DNA of 64,000 nucleotides from Eutreptiella sp. 'Long Island Sound 2002' (lineage: Eukaryota > Euglenozoa > Euglenophyceae > Eutreptiales > Eutreptiaceae). Location of the stretch: assembly GCA_964036045.1 (NCBI GenBank), contig OZ038379.1:68354719-68418718 (forward strand), in the 5' to 3' direction. Positions 10,136 to 22,229 of the stretch are shown piece after piece. The notes under the pieces were generated by a model that did not search any database, had not been told where the DNA came from, and was given only the letters and a program-made list of their open reading frames with translations. The translations under genes and the position numbers were made by a program. Every line of letters begins with the position of its first letter. The first letter of the stretch is position 1.

Positions 10136-10395
10136 ACCGGTGAACAAGAGCCAAGTGGCCCAGGACACCGCACACGCAACACAACACAGCGAGGGGGCAC
10201 ACCGGTGAACAGGAGCCAAGTGGCCAAGTACACGGTACATGCAAAGCAACCCACCGAGCGGGCGCACCGGTGGGCAGGAGCCAAGTGGCCCAGGACACCG
10301 CACACGCAACACAACACACCGAGATGGCACACCGGTGAACAGCAGCCAAGTGGCCCAGGACCAACGACACACGTAGGGCGGCCGGGGGACAGGAA
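10136..10395 (-). repeat. 65-bp minisatellite, about 4 units
   Basis: ACCGG marks recur at 10136, 10201, 10266 and 10331, an exact 65-bp period. Read on the minus strand the unit matches the twelve-unit array at 50051-50806, with more divergence between units here. Confidence 0.85.
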
Positions 10396-10649
10396 AGAAC
10401 CAACACCCCATGGGTCGCACGCCCTGAGGCGGCCAAGCCGACCCACCGGGCCAGTAGCAGGAGCGGTACTGCAAGGCCACTGGTCCGAGCCCGGCCAGGC
10501 TGCATCGGGGACCATGGCAAACGTCAGGCGGAGCCATGGAAGCAACCGGTGACAGGCGAGCCGATACACAGTCCAGGAGGGGGTCGCCTGCCAAGCAGAG
10601 TGGCCCCGCAACTCAAGCCACAATGGTGAGGTGGTTGTACCGTAGACGC

Positions 10650-11021
10650 ATGATCTCCATAAGGACCAACTTCTTTTCCCAACAACGTGGGCTCAGCGGC
10701 TGTTGCCTGATGTTGGTCCGTCCCCGGAGGCAACTGCACTTCCTGGAATGCAATACCTGTTCCAACTCCCATCGGTGTTATCCGTGTGCGTCGTCCACTT
10801 GTCGCGGCAGCTGTATCCAATGCCAAAGTTGGTACAAACCATCCATCTTTAAAGTAGGGTTCTGTTTGCAACCACCGGATATCATCATCCTGGCGATATC
10901 CAGGGACTGATGCCCGCTCAGGTTCAACAGGTCCTGGTACCCAACAATCAGGCGGCTCTTGCACTGTCCTTTTTGTGTTGCGACTCGCTTGACGGCCGTG
11001 GTTGTGTCGACCCGAATGTTC
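10650..11021 (-). pseudogene. Element 1 upstream ORF, C-terminal part
   Basis: A fragment reading LALDTAAATSGRRTRITP and GTGIAFQEVQLPPGTDQ, cut at its end by cassette X. It follows the coiled-coil region after a short frame break. If the cassette is removed at the CATGA repeats, this frame would end about a dozen codons later, overlapping the Gag start in another frame. That arrangement is an inference. Confidence 0.4.
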
Positions 11022-13221
11022 TTACCAACCGGCTTCTTTATCTACCTCTCTGCGGCCCTCAGAAGTACATACTTGCTGCACCTTGTCTGCCAGCAGGTCC
11101 ATATTTTGCCGCAACTCCTCTTCACCAGCCTTGATGTGCTCCTTCAATTGATCAAAATTCCACTTCGTGTGCTCTTCTCTCCTCTCCAGCACCTCCAAAA
11201 CTCATTTCGCACTTTGTCAGCCCCTCGAGTGTCTCCAATGCCCGGGCTCGGACCCTGTTTGGGACTGGCTGCAGCTTGCGCCAACATTTCTTCAACTCGC
11301 TGCAGTTTTGTGCGTATGGAGTGAAGATCACCTGTGGCAGTGAACTCCTTCAGTACTTGTTCATATTGTGATCCCATCTGTTCCTTCATCCCTCGTTGTA
11401 CCTCAGTCAACTTCAGGTCCGAGGAAGTTTGCATCTGCCTCTGTGCCTCTGGAATTTGTCCCTGCACCCGCTGTCGTATCTGGAGCATCTCGGTCTGTCC
11501 TTGCTGCGCGGTGCTGTCAGTTCTTTTGGCATTGTCCTCGAATCTGTCCGAACATCCCTGTTGCATTTTCCCGATTTGTTCACTTACCTGTGCAACCTCC
11601 GCTCGCTCAGATTGAATCACCTCCTGGACTTGTACCAGCTTCTGCTGCACTCCTTGAATTTCTCTCTCCAGCTTGCCGCCATTCTTCGTAATGCTGTGCA
11701 CTTGTTCTTCGAACTTCCGCACATTTTCCTTGGTGAACATCTGTTGGTGTCCAGTCTCCTTCGGTCGTGTGTCATGCTCTCGTATCGCGAGTACTGCTGC
11801 TCTGCACTCCTTTGCAAAACTCTGCATCTTGGGCATGAGATCCTGTGCATTTTCAAGCACCCGGGGCGCCACCCTCTCCTGGCTTTCCACTCTGGCCATC
11901 AAGTCCTCACTCGCCACGGACATCTCATGCATCTTGTTTCCGTGGTCTCGCACCGTCTCCGCAACCAGGGTAGTTATCTCCGTCATCTGGGCTTGCAGCC
12001 GTTTCTCCATGGCCCCCGACCTCCGAACATGCACGAGTAACTTCCTTTTGCACCTTTTGCTGCTCCCCCACAGATTGATGAAAGGTATTCTCCGTTTTTC
12101 TCACATGATCTGCCAGTTTCTGCATTCGGCTCACCCGTTGCTCTTCCAAGGCCTCATCGGCCCGCCTTGTTTTACTCTCCTCCGAGGACACATGTGGTCG
12201 TTGATCTACACGCCGTTCGACTTGCAAGATCCATTCCTCCAACTTAGCATTATCCTTGGTAAAGTGCCCCTTCATGTTGTCGGTAACTGTATCCAATTCT
12301 TTAAGCCACTCCTCCTGTCGTTGCATTTGAACTTGCACTTCATAAGCCTTCGCACTTTCCTCTACTTTGCGTGTCATCACTTCCATCTGACGTTGTATTT
12401 TTCCGTATGAATCCTTGGTCTTATTGGATGTCTCTCCGTGTAGCTTTTGATGACCCAACTTCTCGTATTGAATTTGTTCACAAACCTGTCAGGTTGATCC
12501 TAGTGTTCACGGAATTTCAAAGTTCTTTAACTTCACTAGCCATGTGCGCATTCCCTGCGTTGTATTCCGTTTCCACACGCTCGAAATCCCTTTTGAATTC
12601 TTGATCAATACCTTCAACTCTTCGCTTCATCAACCCGACTTGGTCATTGAGCTCCGCCACTTCTTGCATGCTCCTTGGGCTTTTGTTGATTCTTCTGAGC
12701 TGATCCACCTCTTGTTTCACCGAATTCATCTTCCTTTCCATTTCTTCCTTCCATTCCCCGAATTTCTCATGTGTCGTCTTTATCGTATTCAAACGCTCTT
12801 CATCGATATTCGTTGTCTTCAATTGGTCCCGAATTTGCCGCAAATCTCCCTTCATTTCCTCAATTGTCGCCGTCTCAATGGTTTGTACCCTTGTCTCCAA
12901 CGCCCGCATACTTGCTTCCCAAACCCGCATACTTGATGTGACCTCCTCCATATGTATGCCTGGCGCCGATGTCCTCGTTGATGTTGACTTCGGTTTCCGC
13001 ATCATCATTTTTTTGATGGTCTTGGAGATCATGGTCTCCATGTCTCCCGTCATGAACACAGTGTCATGAACATCATGCTTGCGTCGTCTTTTCTTTTGTG
13101 TTGGATAGTCCATTCTTTTCTCTCCCTTGGACTTCTCATTCACCCCAACGCTCACACGACGATTCACCATCTCTTCTTCGTCCTTGTCCATGTCATGTGA
13201 TGGGGAATGACGAACTGACAA
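11022..13221 (-). pseudogene. Element 1 upstream coiled-coil ORF
   Basis: Three consecutive minus-strand segments (12517-13221, 11925-12458, 11022-12034) encode a long, highly charged protein rich in Glu, Lys, Gln, Met and Arg with heptad-like spacing, for example QTIETATIEEMKGDLRQIRD and VQQKLVQVQEVIQSERAEV. It starts with a basic, possibly nuclear-targeting stretch (QKKRRRKHDV). It lies directly upstream of Gag in the same orientation, so it is probably a Gag extension or an extra 5' ORF of the element. Frame changes separate the segments; introns were not demonstrated. No enzyme motif is seen. Confidence 0.55.
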
Positions 13222-13997
13222 ACCAACGGACGACTACTTCACGGGGGTTGGGATCACCGACTCCAAAAATCGCTCAAAATCCTCATCTTCACCCAAAACA
13301 GGTTTTCTAACTTGAGGAAATGACTTGCGAGGGGTTTGCGCAATTAGATGTGGCGCAGAACCAAACGAACTGCTACCATGTCATGTACTTGTGCTATCTT
13401 TACAAACACGTTCCATTGTAGCTTCACTATCGCTAATGGGCTCCATTTTTGAAATAAAAATAGATCTCCGTTTACAATAAAAATTGAAAATAATCCCAAC
13501 CTCAATCGAGACCCCTGACACTCAACAAGACAACAAAATGACTGAAAGCGTACTTGAATGAGTCCCACGATCCGAATTTGAAGATACTCCACTTCCCAAT
13601 TAGTTTAGGGATGAACTCAGAGTTGAATTGAATCGACTTGAATTGAATTTGATGAATTCAATTGAGAAAATATTGTAGATACACGATCCTGCACAACAAA
13701 GGAGCACACACATGTGCAAAATACAATCAAGCCTTCTCTCTTAACGCAAAGGAGAAGCGAACTTCATTATGAAAACATGCCATGCATAATATTTATTCTA
13801 CACGAAAGCGAGTCTTCCCCAAACGATTATTCCTGCAACAAATGTCATATGTCAATGAATCTAAATTCATATGCACATCATGTTTGATAACTTCTCACCA
13901 ACAATGAAAGACCAAATGACAAAATGACATTGCAAGCAAAGTACATGTGTTTGGTGAGTCTCTCATCGAAATCCACCTTTGCAATGAAATATGGAAA
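13222..13997. other. AT-rich spacer, no gene
   Basis: No supported gene. This should contain the 5' leader or LTR of element 1. Around 13.61-13.67 kb there are short AATTGAATT/GAATTCAATTGA direct and inverted words. No second copy of this stretch was recognised in the window. Confidence 0.35.
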
Positions 13998-14388
13998 TGC
14001 AAAGACACAAGGAAAGAGAGGAGAGAGAAGTAACGAACACATAGTAAGGTAAACTGACGGAAAAGCTTGGCGATCAATCTTTGCATGCTGTGGACAAGCT
14101 GTCTGTAAACGGACGCCCCCTATCCAAGGGCACTGAGGGGAGGAGCGAGGGGGCGACCCTACACGAACCTATAGAAGGCGACGGATAACTAGTGGAAGCG
14201 AGGGTACCCTTGGAAGGGGAAGTGGGGTTAAAGCTCGCTTACACTACTTATCCTCGAGCAGGATCTAGTAAAGCCGAAGGCTTTTAAAACATGTCTCAAA
14301 CTCTCCGAAGGTGGTAGACATACCAAGGCTGGCAAAAATCAACTGTTAAAACCGACAACAACAAACAACGAACGCAACTACACTTAAG
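13998..14388 (+). repeat. Element 4 left LTR
   Basis: Nearly the same sequence as 17356-17730. Shared landmarks include GAAGTAACGAACACATAG, CTGTCTGTAAACGGACG and GGGTACCCTTGGAAGGGGAA. It has about 19 extra bases (GGCTTTTAAAACATGTCTC region) compared with the right copy. Confidence 0.8.
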
Positions 14389-14738
14389 AGTCAACGATAA
14401 CTACACCTTCTGACTGTCTGTTTTTTTTCGATGCCAGCATTTTATCATGGCACCGTTGATCCTGGCGTGCCCTGTAATTGAACAGGACAGACAGGCTGTA
14501 AGACCAGGCGTTTGCGATCTTGCAGCCGCAAAAAGCTGCCAGAACAGCACATTCAGGTCGCGCAGCAGGAGCTTCCGCCAGCAAAGTCGCCAGCTTGCCA
14601 CAGAACCAAGAGAAGCGCTTCCTACTACGAAAAGCGTGGCAAAACCCACGTCCAGACTGTTTGCACGCTAACTTGTCCGCTTTAGCGATAAACGAGTACG
14701 CCGCCAATATCAGCAGTTCGTCACAGTAGAATGCCACT

Positions 14739-16428
14739 ATGCAGCACTCAGACGCCTATGTGTCAATAGCGGCAGTCGTCCACTTGCTGCAGACTCTGGT
14801 GACGCCTGCGTCCTTTCAGACGTACGCCGCCGTTCCGCGCCTGTCCTTCTCACAGTATGCTGCCCACTTCGCACGACGACCAAAGAGCAGGCCATTGGCT
14901 ACTCGCCGCAACGATGCTTGGGTCTACGAACCGTCTCAGCAGCAAGCCACCAATTCCAATTGTTCAGCAGATGCTGTTGCCGAACGGAAGTCGGATGCTC
15001 CAGAAGCACGCTTCGAATCCGTAACAAGCTCAGACTTGATCTCCAGCCAAGAGCAAACGGCAACCAGCTCTCGTCAGATTGAGAACGCCACCGTGCCTGT
15101 AAGCGTGCACCCCTTCGCCGCCAATGAAGAGCAAGCTCCGCTCCCACAACGTGAACATGAAGGGTCCATATCCACCGCCGTACCAGGTACTCCCCAAATC
15201 AACTACGAAGCAAGCATCTACGTGCATGCACACAGCTCGCCGCTCCAACGTGAAGAGACTGCCGAATCCAGAGATTGTAGCCAAGCGCTGGAAGTTGACC
15301 GAGAACTGCAGAGCAGCACCATATGGGAAACCTTTAACTCCCATTCCAGTCAGCGCCATACACAAAAGAATTTACGGAAAAATCAGCGCCGTAAGCAACA
15401 GGGAGAACAAACGAAATATGAGGAAACCGCGTTCGAAATGGTCTTACAAAAACTAAGGAAACTTGGCGACGGTTCAGTCACAGCCCGTCGAAAGGAAGCG
15501 GACACGCCATTGGACCCTCTTGAAGATGATCCGGAGACACAACAGCATCGTGAGCACAGGCAGAAGGTGGCTTTCCAATGTCGTGAGCGTACAGGCAAAC
15601 ACCGTGTGAACTACGGGGACACCTAACTGCAGGAGCAAACCTCCTCAGCCGCCAGTCATAAAGCAGGGCCCCATAGACATCACCAAGCACGATCTACCCT
15701 TACCGCAGTCACCGTGTCACCCGCAACTCAATGAATCTGGGGGCGTCGAGGGGTATGACAGCGAGTCCAGCTGCGACGCCTCGCCACCGCCACTGCATTC
15801 CTCGGACTCAAGCGATGCCGAAGCCCTTTCACGTGACACCAATTGTCAATTCTGGGTCAATGACAACAATGAGTTTTTCGAACGGCCTCAGCACCATGCG
15901 CAAGAGATTGATCTCGTCAAGCATCTTTTCCATTTCAAAGTCCCTCAGAGTGCGGAACCTAAAGCATCTGTTCCCAACGATGTACTGCAACCGAACGCTG
16001 TCACCTTGGGCTGCCGCCCGTCGTTGCGCCACGTGCTTTTCCAGGGCGTTCACGTCCCATTAGAAGACATCCTTGGGGTTGTTCGTCACACCATCTCTGG
16101 TAACGGAGACGGCAACTTCAGCGGGCTCTGTCGACGACAACTTGATGTCACTACTGTCTACCGCTCCATAGAACGTGCAGTGGGATTGCAAGAGGAATGT
16201 AACCGTATACGCGCCATTGATACTATGGAAGCCCGATTCTTTTGGTCTGAGGTAGAGCTTGACCTGAACCTGCCCAGACTGTGTCTATGGAGATGCCGAT
16301 TGGGATGCCACTCCCTGGTGCTCGAGAAAGAGTACATTTTCGGGGCCCTGTGCATCCTAAAGACCACGCTCTTTTTCCATCATATATCCATGTTCTTTGA
16401 GTCCAGGTCGTCTGACAACTGTCGGTGA
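14739..16428 (+). pseudogene. Element 4 ORF, unrecognised (Gag-like by position)
   Basis: One reading frame of about 560 codons with a single frame change near 15.61 kb: 14739-15626 is open from ATG, and a second frame is open from about 15.63 kb to TGA at 16426-16428. The first half is Gln/Ser/Glu-rich and ends with basic, Gln-rich text (NLRKNQRRKQQGEQ). The second half has an acidic Ser/Asp patch (YDSESSCDAS) and a more globular tail. No zinc knuckle or catalytic motif was found. Its place in an LTR element without pol suggests a Gag, but this is inference. Confidence 0.45.
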
Positions 16429-17355
16429 CTGACACTTGAACAGCTCTGAGGATTTGATTATTATGAGCTTTATGCTGATTTAATCCCTTCAGTGGGACAT
16501 CCGACTTTGAATATCATCTGTGAACACGGTATGAATTATATATGACCAGCCACCTCCTCAGCACTGAAGCTGCACTGTGCTTGAATCTGGAACGGGGACA
16601 TACCGTTTTTCCTGCTACCGGTTTCTTTGGTGAGGAAATAAGTACACTTAGAGACGGATCACACTGCAGATCACTGACACACTTAGACTTTTTGACAAAC
16701 GCCAACGGCTGCAGACGGACTAAACACATAACTTCACCCACTAAACACATAACTTCACCCACTGTCATTACAAACCGACAACATCTCTGCACAAACCAAA
16801 AAGAGCACACTGAGTTCTAGGTCAGCCAACAGCACAAGCTCTGGTCAAAATAGTTCAGTTCCACAGTTGTTATTTAACAATGACTCTCTCCTGCAAATCA
16901 CTCTGCAGAAATCATCCGGCTATTTTCCTGCAGTATTTTTCACCCGAAAGCTCCTGTCTTTTTCTTTTTGGGCAGATTCTGTCCATACTGGCAAAGGATG
17001 TTTTGTTTTGCAAAACACACTTTGAAACAAATTCACACTCCACCAGCACCCAGCTGCCCCAAAGGCACAGGGGGAGGGACAGCACTGTTTTCCTTTTGGA
17101 AAACACCTGTACATGGGTTGTGTACTTAGTTCAAGGTAGCTATGGCCTGAGGGTGTAGCGCTGGAGACCAAGGCACACAAGGCCGCAGGCACCCAAACAA
17201 AGCCACAACGTACCACTAAGGTGCTAAGTGGTGTAAGGGACCGCCCACAGCCAAATGCAGCCAAGGAAACCCCACACCAAGCTGTAAATAGCCTCATGTA
17301 GCATAGTGAAATGGACCTGAAGCAGCCGCAAACATGTTGAGATGGGTAAGAAAAA
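16429..17355. other. Element 4 3' interior, no gene
   Basis: No supported gene. A 21-bp unit (ACTAAACACATAACTTCACCC) is repeated in tandem twice at about 16722-16762. A purine-rich tract lies directly before the right LTR. Confidence 0.4.
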
Positions 17356-17730
17356 TGCAAAGACACAAGAAAAGAGAGGAGAGAGAAGTAACGAACACAT
17401 AGTAAGGTAAAGTGACCAAAAAGCTTGGCGATCAATCTTCGCATGCTGTAGACAAGCTGTCTGTAAACGGACGCCCCCTATCCAAGGGCACCGAGAGGAA
17501 GAGCGAGGGGGCAACCCTACACGAACCTATAAAAGGCGACGGATAACTAGTGGAAGCGAGGGTACCCTTGGAAGGGGAAGTGGGGTCAAAGCGCGCTTAC
17601 ACTACTTATCCTCGTGCAGGATCTAGTAAAGCCGAGTAAAACTCTCCGAAGGTGGTAGACATACCAACGCGGGCAAAAATTAACTGACAAAACCGACGAC
17701 AACAAACAACGAACGCAACTACACTTAACA
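17356..17730 (+). repeat. Element 4 right LTR
   Basis: Direct repeat of 13998-14388; see that entry. It begins TGCAAAGACAC and ends TTAACA. Confidence 0.8.
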
Positions 17731-18213
17731 CTCAACCATGACTCAACTTGACAGTAGACAAACCCGTACGTATCTAAGTGAGCGCGCTACGCACGCAAAC
17801 TACACAACTACACTCGCCATTCGTGAAAAGAGAGAGAGTGCAAAAAAGAGAGAGAGGGGAAAGGAGGTGTTTCACTCCATGTACCCTGGAATCTCATTTG
17901 CTTCTCGCACCTGTCAGTGAAGCAGCATTGGAATCGAAAGATCCATGCAACTCGCTGACTATTAAAAGATTCGAAATTTACCTGTAATTCCTTTCTTCTC
18001 TCTTCATTCCTGACAATCTCTGGACGTCGCGACTTACATTCCTGTAGCGCGACCCTCAGGCGCGACGATCTGTCTGCAATCAGCGGCCATCTGTCAGTAT
18101 TCTACAGCGATCTGTCGGCATTCAGTACTACACATTACACATCTTTGTGATCTCGAGCTTGAGCTATGACACCTTTGGCAGGAAGCGGTTTGTGCACAAT
18201 GAATTGGGAATCA
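17731..18213. other. Spacer, no gene
   Basis: No supported gene, RNA or structured repeat. A purine-rich GAGAGAG stretch lies at about 17.83-17.86 kb. Confidence 0.4.
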
Positions 18214-18967
18214 TTAGAGGTGGCCGCATGCGCCATACGTGACATGTGGGGATTGAGACGGAGCCTTCTTGGTCTGGGCACGTGCATGTAATGCGTTCTG
18301 CATGTGCGCCATTATGTTACGCAGACTGGAGGGTGCTGTCAGCGTTTTTTTTGGCTTCACCGGAAGGCACTCGTTCGGACAAATGGAGCGAGAACTAGTG
18401 TAATTGTCTCTTGGAGAGACAGACCTTTGTGAGAACCTTGAGGCGGTAGAAACTGAGTTCCGTTCCTCTGGACTGCGGTGCGCCTTTGCGCTGGCCCTTT
18501 CCCCACCCTGCAAAGGCGGCGATTTAGCATTGGTCGCTTGGGATCGCTGACTAATGATATAAAATTAGAATTGCGTGAAACCGGAAATCAAAGACCCAGT
18601 ATGAATAAAGGGTTCTGAAACCGAGAAAGACGGTAGAAAAACGTGGAACTGGCACGGAAAAGGAGAAGCCCTGTTTGAAATGTAGGCGCCAGAAAGATTG
18701 GCACACAGATCGCACGCGCGCATGTCGCAGAAACGACAGACCTTTGTGGACAAACCGAATTAACTCCTTTGGCGTGCACATGGTTTTCTTGCCCGTCAGT
18801 GTTGCATATGCCCTGGATGCTTGCCAGTCAGACAAGCTTGTGACCGCCAGATCTTCCAGAGCTTCGAGTACAGATTCTAGACTTCCCGAGGCCAATAACG
18901 ATTTTGGTAAACACATTCTAAATTGCACGACTTCAGTAGTTTCCATTTTTCCGGTAAAATCAATCAA
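18214..18967 (-). other. Two adjacent unrecognised ORFs
   Basis: 18551-18967 and 18214-18513 are open on the minus strand. The first begins MIDFTGKMETTEVVQF and a neighbouring frame shows a Cys cluster (VCRFCDMRACDLC), which hints at a zinc-binding segment broken by a frameshift. The second is Ser/Lys-rich. They could be pieces of one decayed gene. No family recognised. Confidence 0.25.
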
Positions 18968-19056
18968 TCCTTTTTCAATAAATTAATTCAATGACTCGAA
19001 CACGTGTCCAAAAAATTATATCAAAATTCATGCAGCAGCCGGCTTTTGAGCAGTGC

Positions 19057-19890
19057 TCAGTATGGGGATGGTGCTGTGCCCGAGTGGAGCCTCGTCATCT
19101 GTACGGGAACAGCAATGGCAACTCTGGGATCCTGATTGGTGTCAGCCATATGCCATTCCCGCTGATTGGCCACACTCTGAAGAAGGTTATCTGCCGCCTC
19201 CCACAACCGTATCGCCTCAATATCCTGTGCGCTTCCTTGCCCTTGTCCCGCCAGTTTTGCGCGAAAGGACAACGGTGTATTCGTCCTCAGAATATCGGCC
19301 GTACAGATAGTATGCCACTTCTGCAAATCCAGGCATTCTTTCTGTGCCCTTGCACGATTGGCATGAACGGCTTCAACGCTGTGTTGTTCAGATACACACC
19401 AGTATTCGCCATCTGTGAACGCAGGCACAGGTGTGGATGCAGAAGGGCTCGCGCATGGGAAACGACACACACACAAGTAAAAGCATACTGCTTCATTCCC
19501 AAAGAAGGACGTAAATGGTTTTGTTGGAGGCGATGCTTCGAGTGACTGGATGCGTTTTACCAGTAACTTCGGATCTTTCTGTCTAATCTCTTGTTGGCTC
19601 TTCAGTGTGTCGATGCTCACTCGTTCTTTCCCAATATCCCCTTGCTTTCCCTCTTTGTGAAGGTAGTGCTCAATGTCTGTACCCCTCATCAGGCCAAGGG
19701 TCCGGTTCTTCCTTCTTCTTCGAGCCCTTCTTTGGTGTACCAGCCTCTGATTCCACTTCTTCAGGTTTGTACCCTACGTCCTGTTGTTCCTGAGCTGTCT
19801 GTTTGGCCGGATTCTGCATTCTACGGTGACAAGAAGGCCTGTTTTGCAAGACAGGAAGCAACAAAAAAAGGGGGAAACGAACGGAAGTAA
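19057..19890 (-). pseudogene. PAL gene 2, copy A, ParB-like motif
   Basis: N-terminal part: Lys-rich linker (GTPKKGSKKKEEPD), then after a frame change FTDGEYWCVSEQHSVEAVHA, which lines up with IADGSLYVLNGQHGTETCTM of copy A2. Downstream positions also align (W....ICTADIL with W....CYVDIL). The core h-(N/S)-x-QH resembles the DGQHR-type motif of ParB/sulfiredoxin-like folds. The sequence stops matching at 19057, before the first intron site of the other copy. Confidence 0.5.
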
Positions 19891-19984
19891 CAATATGTGA
19901 CGTGTTTTTTGGGGGAATTAGGTACTGTGACGTTGAGATTACAAAACTGCAAACTATCGCGACTGGTTGTAACAAAAGCCTTCC

Positions 19985-20056
19985 GTGAGGCCTCGCGCAT
20001 GAGAAGGCGAGCAGTAATCTGACGTTGTATGCTGTATGTGCGAGGCCTCGCGCATC
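19985..20056. repeat. Two palindrome copies between genes 1 and 2 (copy A)
   Basis: GTGAGGCCTCGCGCAT at 19985-20000 and TGTGCGAGGCCTCGCGCAT at 20038-20056. Both are slightly decayed forms of the 20-bp palindrome GTGCGCGAGGCCTCGCGCAC. Confidence 0.8.
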
Positions 20057-20059
20057 AGA

Positions 20060-22229
20060 GCAATGTCTCCAACCTTCTTTGCATGTTTCGGATAATGTTC
20101 CCCTCTCGCTGCTCCTCCGACAAACTACGCTGGGGGACAAGATCCGATAATTTTCTCTTAGAACCGGCCTTGAGCGGCCCAGCGCGAATAATACGGAAGA
20201 AAGGACTTGTTTATAGTGGTCAGACCCCTTCAGGACTAGGAGAGATGGTGGAAAAGCGGGTAAAGCCCTGCATGGCCAATGTGGCTGGATCGTTGATGCA
20301 AGCCTAAGGCACCCCCTAACCCAACACAGGTACACACACTCTGTATCCAGGTCCTCGGTTAGTGGTTGACGCGCCGAGGTCACGGACGAATTTGGGATTT
20401 TGCACAAATCTACCCTCTGACCTTCTTTCCAGATTGAGATTAGTTGGTAAAGATCGTCAACGTCCTCAATGATCACTGCACCCTTGTTTTGACCTTTCCT
20501 CGATACAAGGCTGGAGAGCAGACGTTGGGAGAACTCCTCAGCAAAGGCCCGCCCAGCCATCGCAGAGTGCCGGGAGTAATACAGTTGCAACAGCTCGTTC
20601 ATACTTCAACAGTGGTTCCCCCATGTTCAAACGGACCAGGAGGCACATGACAATCTGCAGTCCTTCAAAAGCAAAGCTGCCCGTGTTAGCAATCTCACCT
20701 GTGCACTTACACTGCCTCACAAGGTGCCCCAGATATACTAACATAAGAAAATATTGTGTCCATAGGTACTGCATAGCTTTGCACACAGTGTACTGAAGAT
20801 GGTTTGCGCAATTGGCGGGACGTAGCAACGCCAACGCCTGACTATTCTTGTTCAGATGGCATAGATGAGGCCCCATGCCCAACAGTAGTGCACCAATGGT
20901 TATCTCAATGGTTAGCAGCTTTCGAAAAGAGGGGAACATGTCACCATTGCGAAGCAACCCTTTACGGAAAAATGTCACCATTGGCCAATACGAGCGAAAT
21001 GTTTGCTTAACACAAAATTTTTATGCATACCATAAGCCGTATAATATAGGGTGGAACGCAAAAAATGGGCGGACATTCCACTCGGTTCTTTTTTCAACGT
21101 AAATCATTTTGCAAATGCGGTAATGCATGTTATCATCGCAGAAAACAGGTACAATGGGACCATTCTGCTGGGCCGGGTCCCTGGTAAACTGCAGTAGATT
21201 GAGCAGTGAAACGTTGCTGCTTACGTTTTCTTTGCTTAGGCAAAGAGTCTGCAAATGTGGTCTCTTGGCAGGCACCTAACGAAGAACACCAAGCTGTGCT
21301 CTGATGTTTCGCACAACGGGCCCAGTGGTTGCAAAAACTAGTTCATGCAAATGTGGGCAAAGGATTCCTCTGTGCCCCCCAACATGCGTGCAACAATTGG
21401 AACACGCAGCTCAAGCTCCTCCAGGTGACGATGACCATTACAGTAGGGCGGGGAATCACGCAGCAGCCACAAAGCCAGCGCTGTTGCGTTCAATGACTTG
21501 TCGTTCTTGGCAGGGTTTGTCGTAAATCTCTTGTTATACCAGTTGCCCATCCACAACACAACCCACTGCTGGTATATTTTGTCCCACGTTGCTTGCAACC
21601 TGACTGCAGCACTCTTCTTCACTGATGGTGCGCTACATCGCGCTAGACTTGACCTCACTATAATGCGTTCGCTGCACTCTGCTCCCTTCGATTGCGACTA
21701 CATATTTCGGTTTCCCCTGGTACGGAACCGCCCGGTGGCACATCAACAAATAAGGGTGCCGGGTCCCCTCTAGGCACTCATCTCTTTCCCTCTGACGCGA
21801 TAGATTTTTGGACACTGCAACGCGTTCTTTCATTTTTGCAGAGACGCACAAACGAAATAAACAGCAGTTGCGTGCCCTCCTTGCGTTGTTTTAGCCCTTC
21901 CGACACCTCTTCTGCCGTATGATACGGCGGCTCTCCGGAGCAAACATCGCGAAATATTGCACATGCCGCTGGCAATGTTTTCTCCAGGTCCGACACCTTG
22001 CGTAGGGCCATTGTCACTGTTCGAACAAGCTTTATTGGGGTAATCATCTACCTGTCACACAATCCTCGCGAGAACAATTTTGGGACGATTTGATGGTTGC
22101 ATACACCATTTTCGGTTTATTGTAAGTGTCAGGTACGAAAACATTTTGTTGGTTCACGTTACCTGTAGGAGCCAGTTGCGGCGCGCTCCCATCGTTGTTG
22201 GGCAGTGAAGTCAGCGGTGACCATGGCAT
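20060..22229 (-). pseudogene. PAL gene 1, copy A, large protein of unknown family
   Basis: Read from 22229 downwards in several frames. Landmarks, all shared with copy A2, are AVRLQATWDKIYQQW with VVLWMGNWYNKRF, PAKNDKSLNATALALW, NVSLLNLLQFTRDPAQQ, IVPVFCDDNMHYRICKM, FHPILYGLWYA, TFFRKGLLRNGDM, and FAEEFSQRLLSSLVSRKG. The Asp in VFCDDNMHY and the His/Lys after LYG-W resemble spaced catalytic residues of DDE-type transposases, but no known family fits with confidence. Frameshifts and a break between 21338 and 21275 show decay. Confidence 0.5.

Larger units (their letters stand above)
9486..10648. mobile_element. Minisatellite cassette X, copy 1, inserted in element 1
   Basis: A GC-rich block that interrupts element 1 between its upstream ORF and Gag. 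Candidate 5-bp duplications CATGA lie at 9481-9485 and 10649-10653. It has three parts: 9486-9790 and 10110-10640 are both related to the cassette at 49464-50803 in reverse orientation, and a unique stretch lies between them. The two related parts are in the opposite order here compared with the other copy. It may be a rearranged repeat unit rather than an autonomous transposon. Confidence 0.6.
624..13221 (-). mobile_element. Element 1: decayed Ty3/gypsy chromovirus with dUTPase
   Basis: A minus-strand retrotransposon interior of about 12.6 kb. In coding order it has a coiled-coil ORF, Gag, three zinc knuckles, an aspartic protease, a dUTPase, a methyltransferase-like module, reverse transcriptase, RNase H, integrase and a C-terminal chromodomain. 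Integrase following RNase H with a terminal chromodomain places it in Ty3/gypsy chromoviruses. In-frame stops and frameshifts show that this copy is inactive as read. LTRs were not located; the left one may lie outside the window and the right one should lie beyond 13.2 kb. Confidence 0.85.
13998..17730 (+). mobile_element. Element 4: short LTR element with one ORF
   Basis: Two direct repeats of about 390 and 375 bp (13998-14388, 17356-17730) bracket 3.0 kb of interior. The right repeat runs from TGC to ACA, a canonical TG...CA layout. It is preceded by purine-rich GAGATGGGTAAGAAAAA, which could be the polypurine tract and supports plus orientation. No protease or RT motif is seen, so it would be non-autonomous. 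A primer-binding site and target duplication were not found. Confidence 0.65.

Noticed and set aside
14739-16428. Host gene with an intron near 15.6 kb
   Set aside because: The frame changes within a few bases with no intron-sized gap, and the ORF is bracketed by LTRs.
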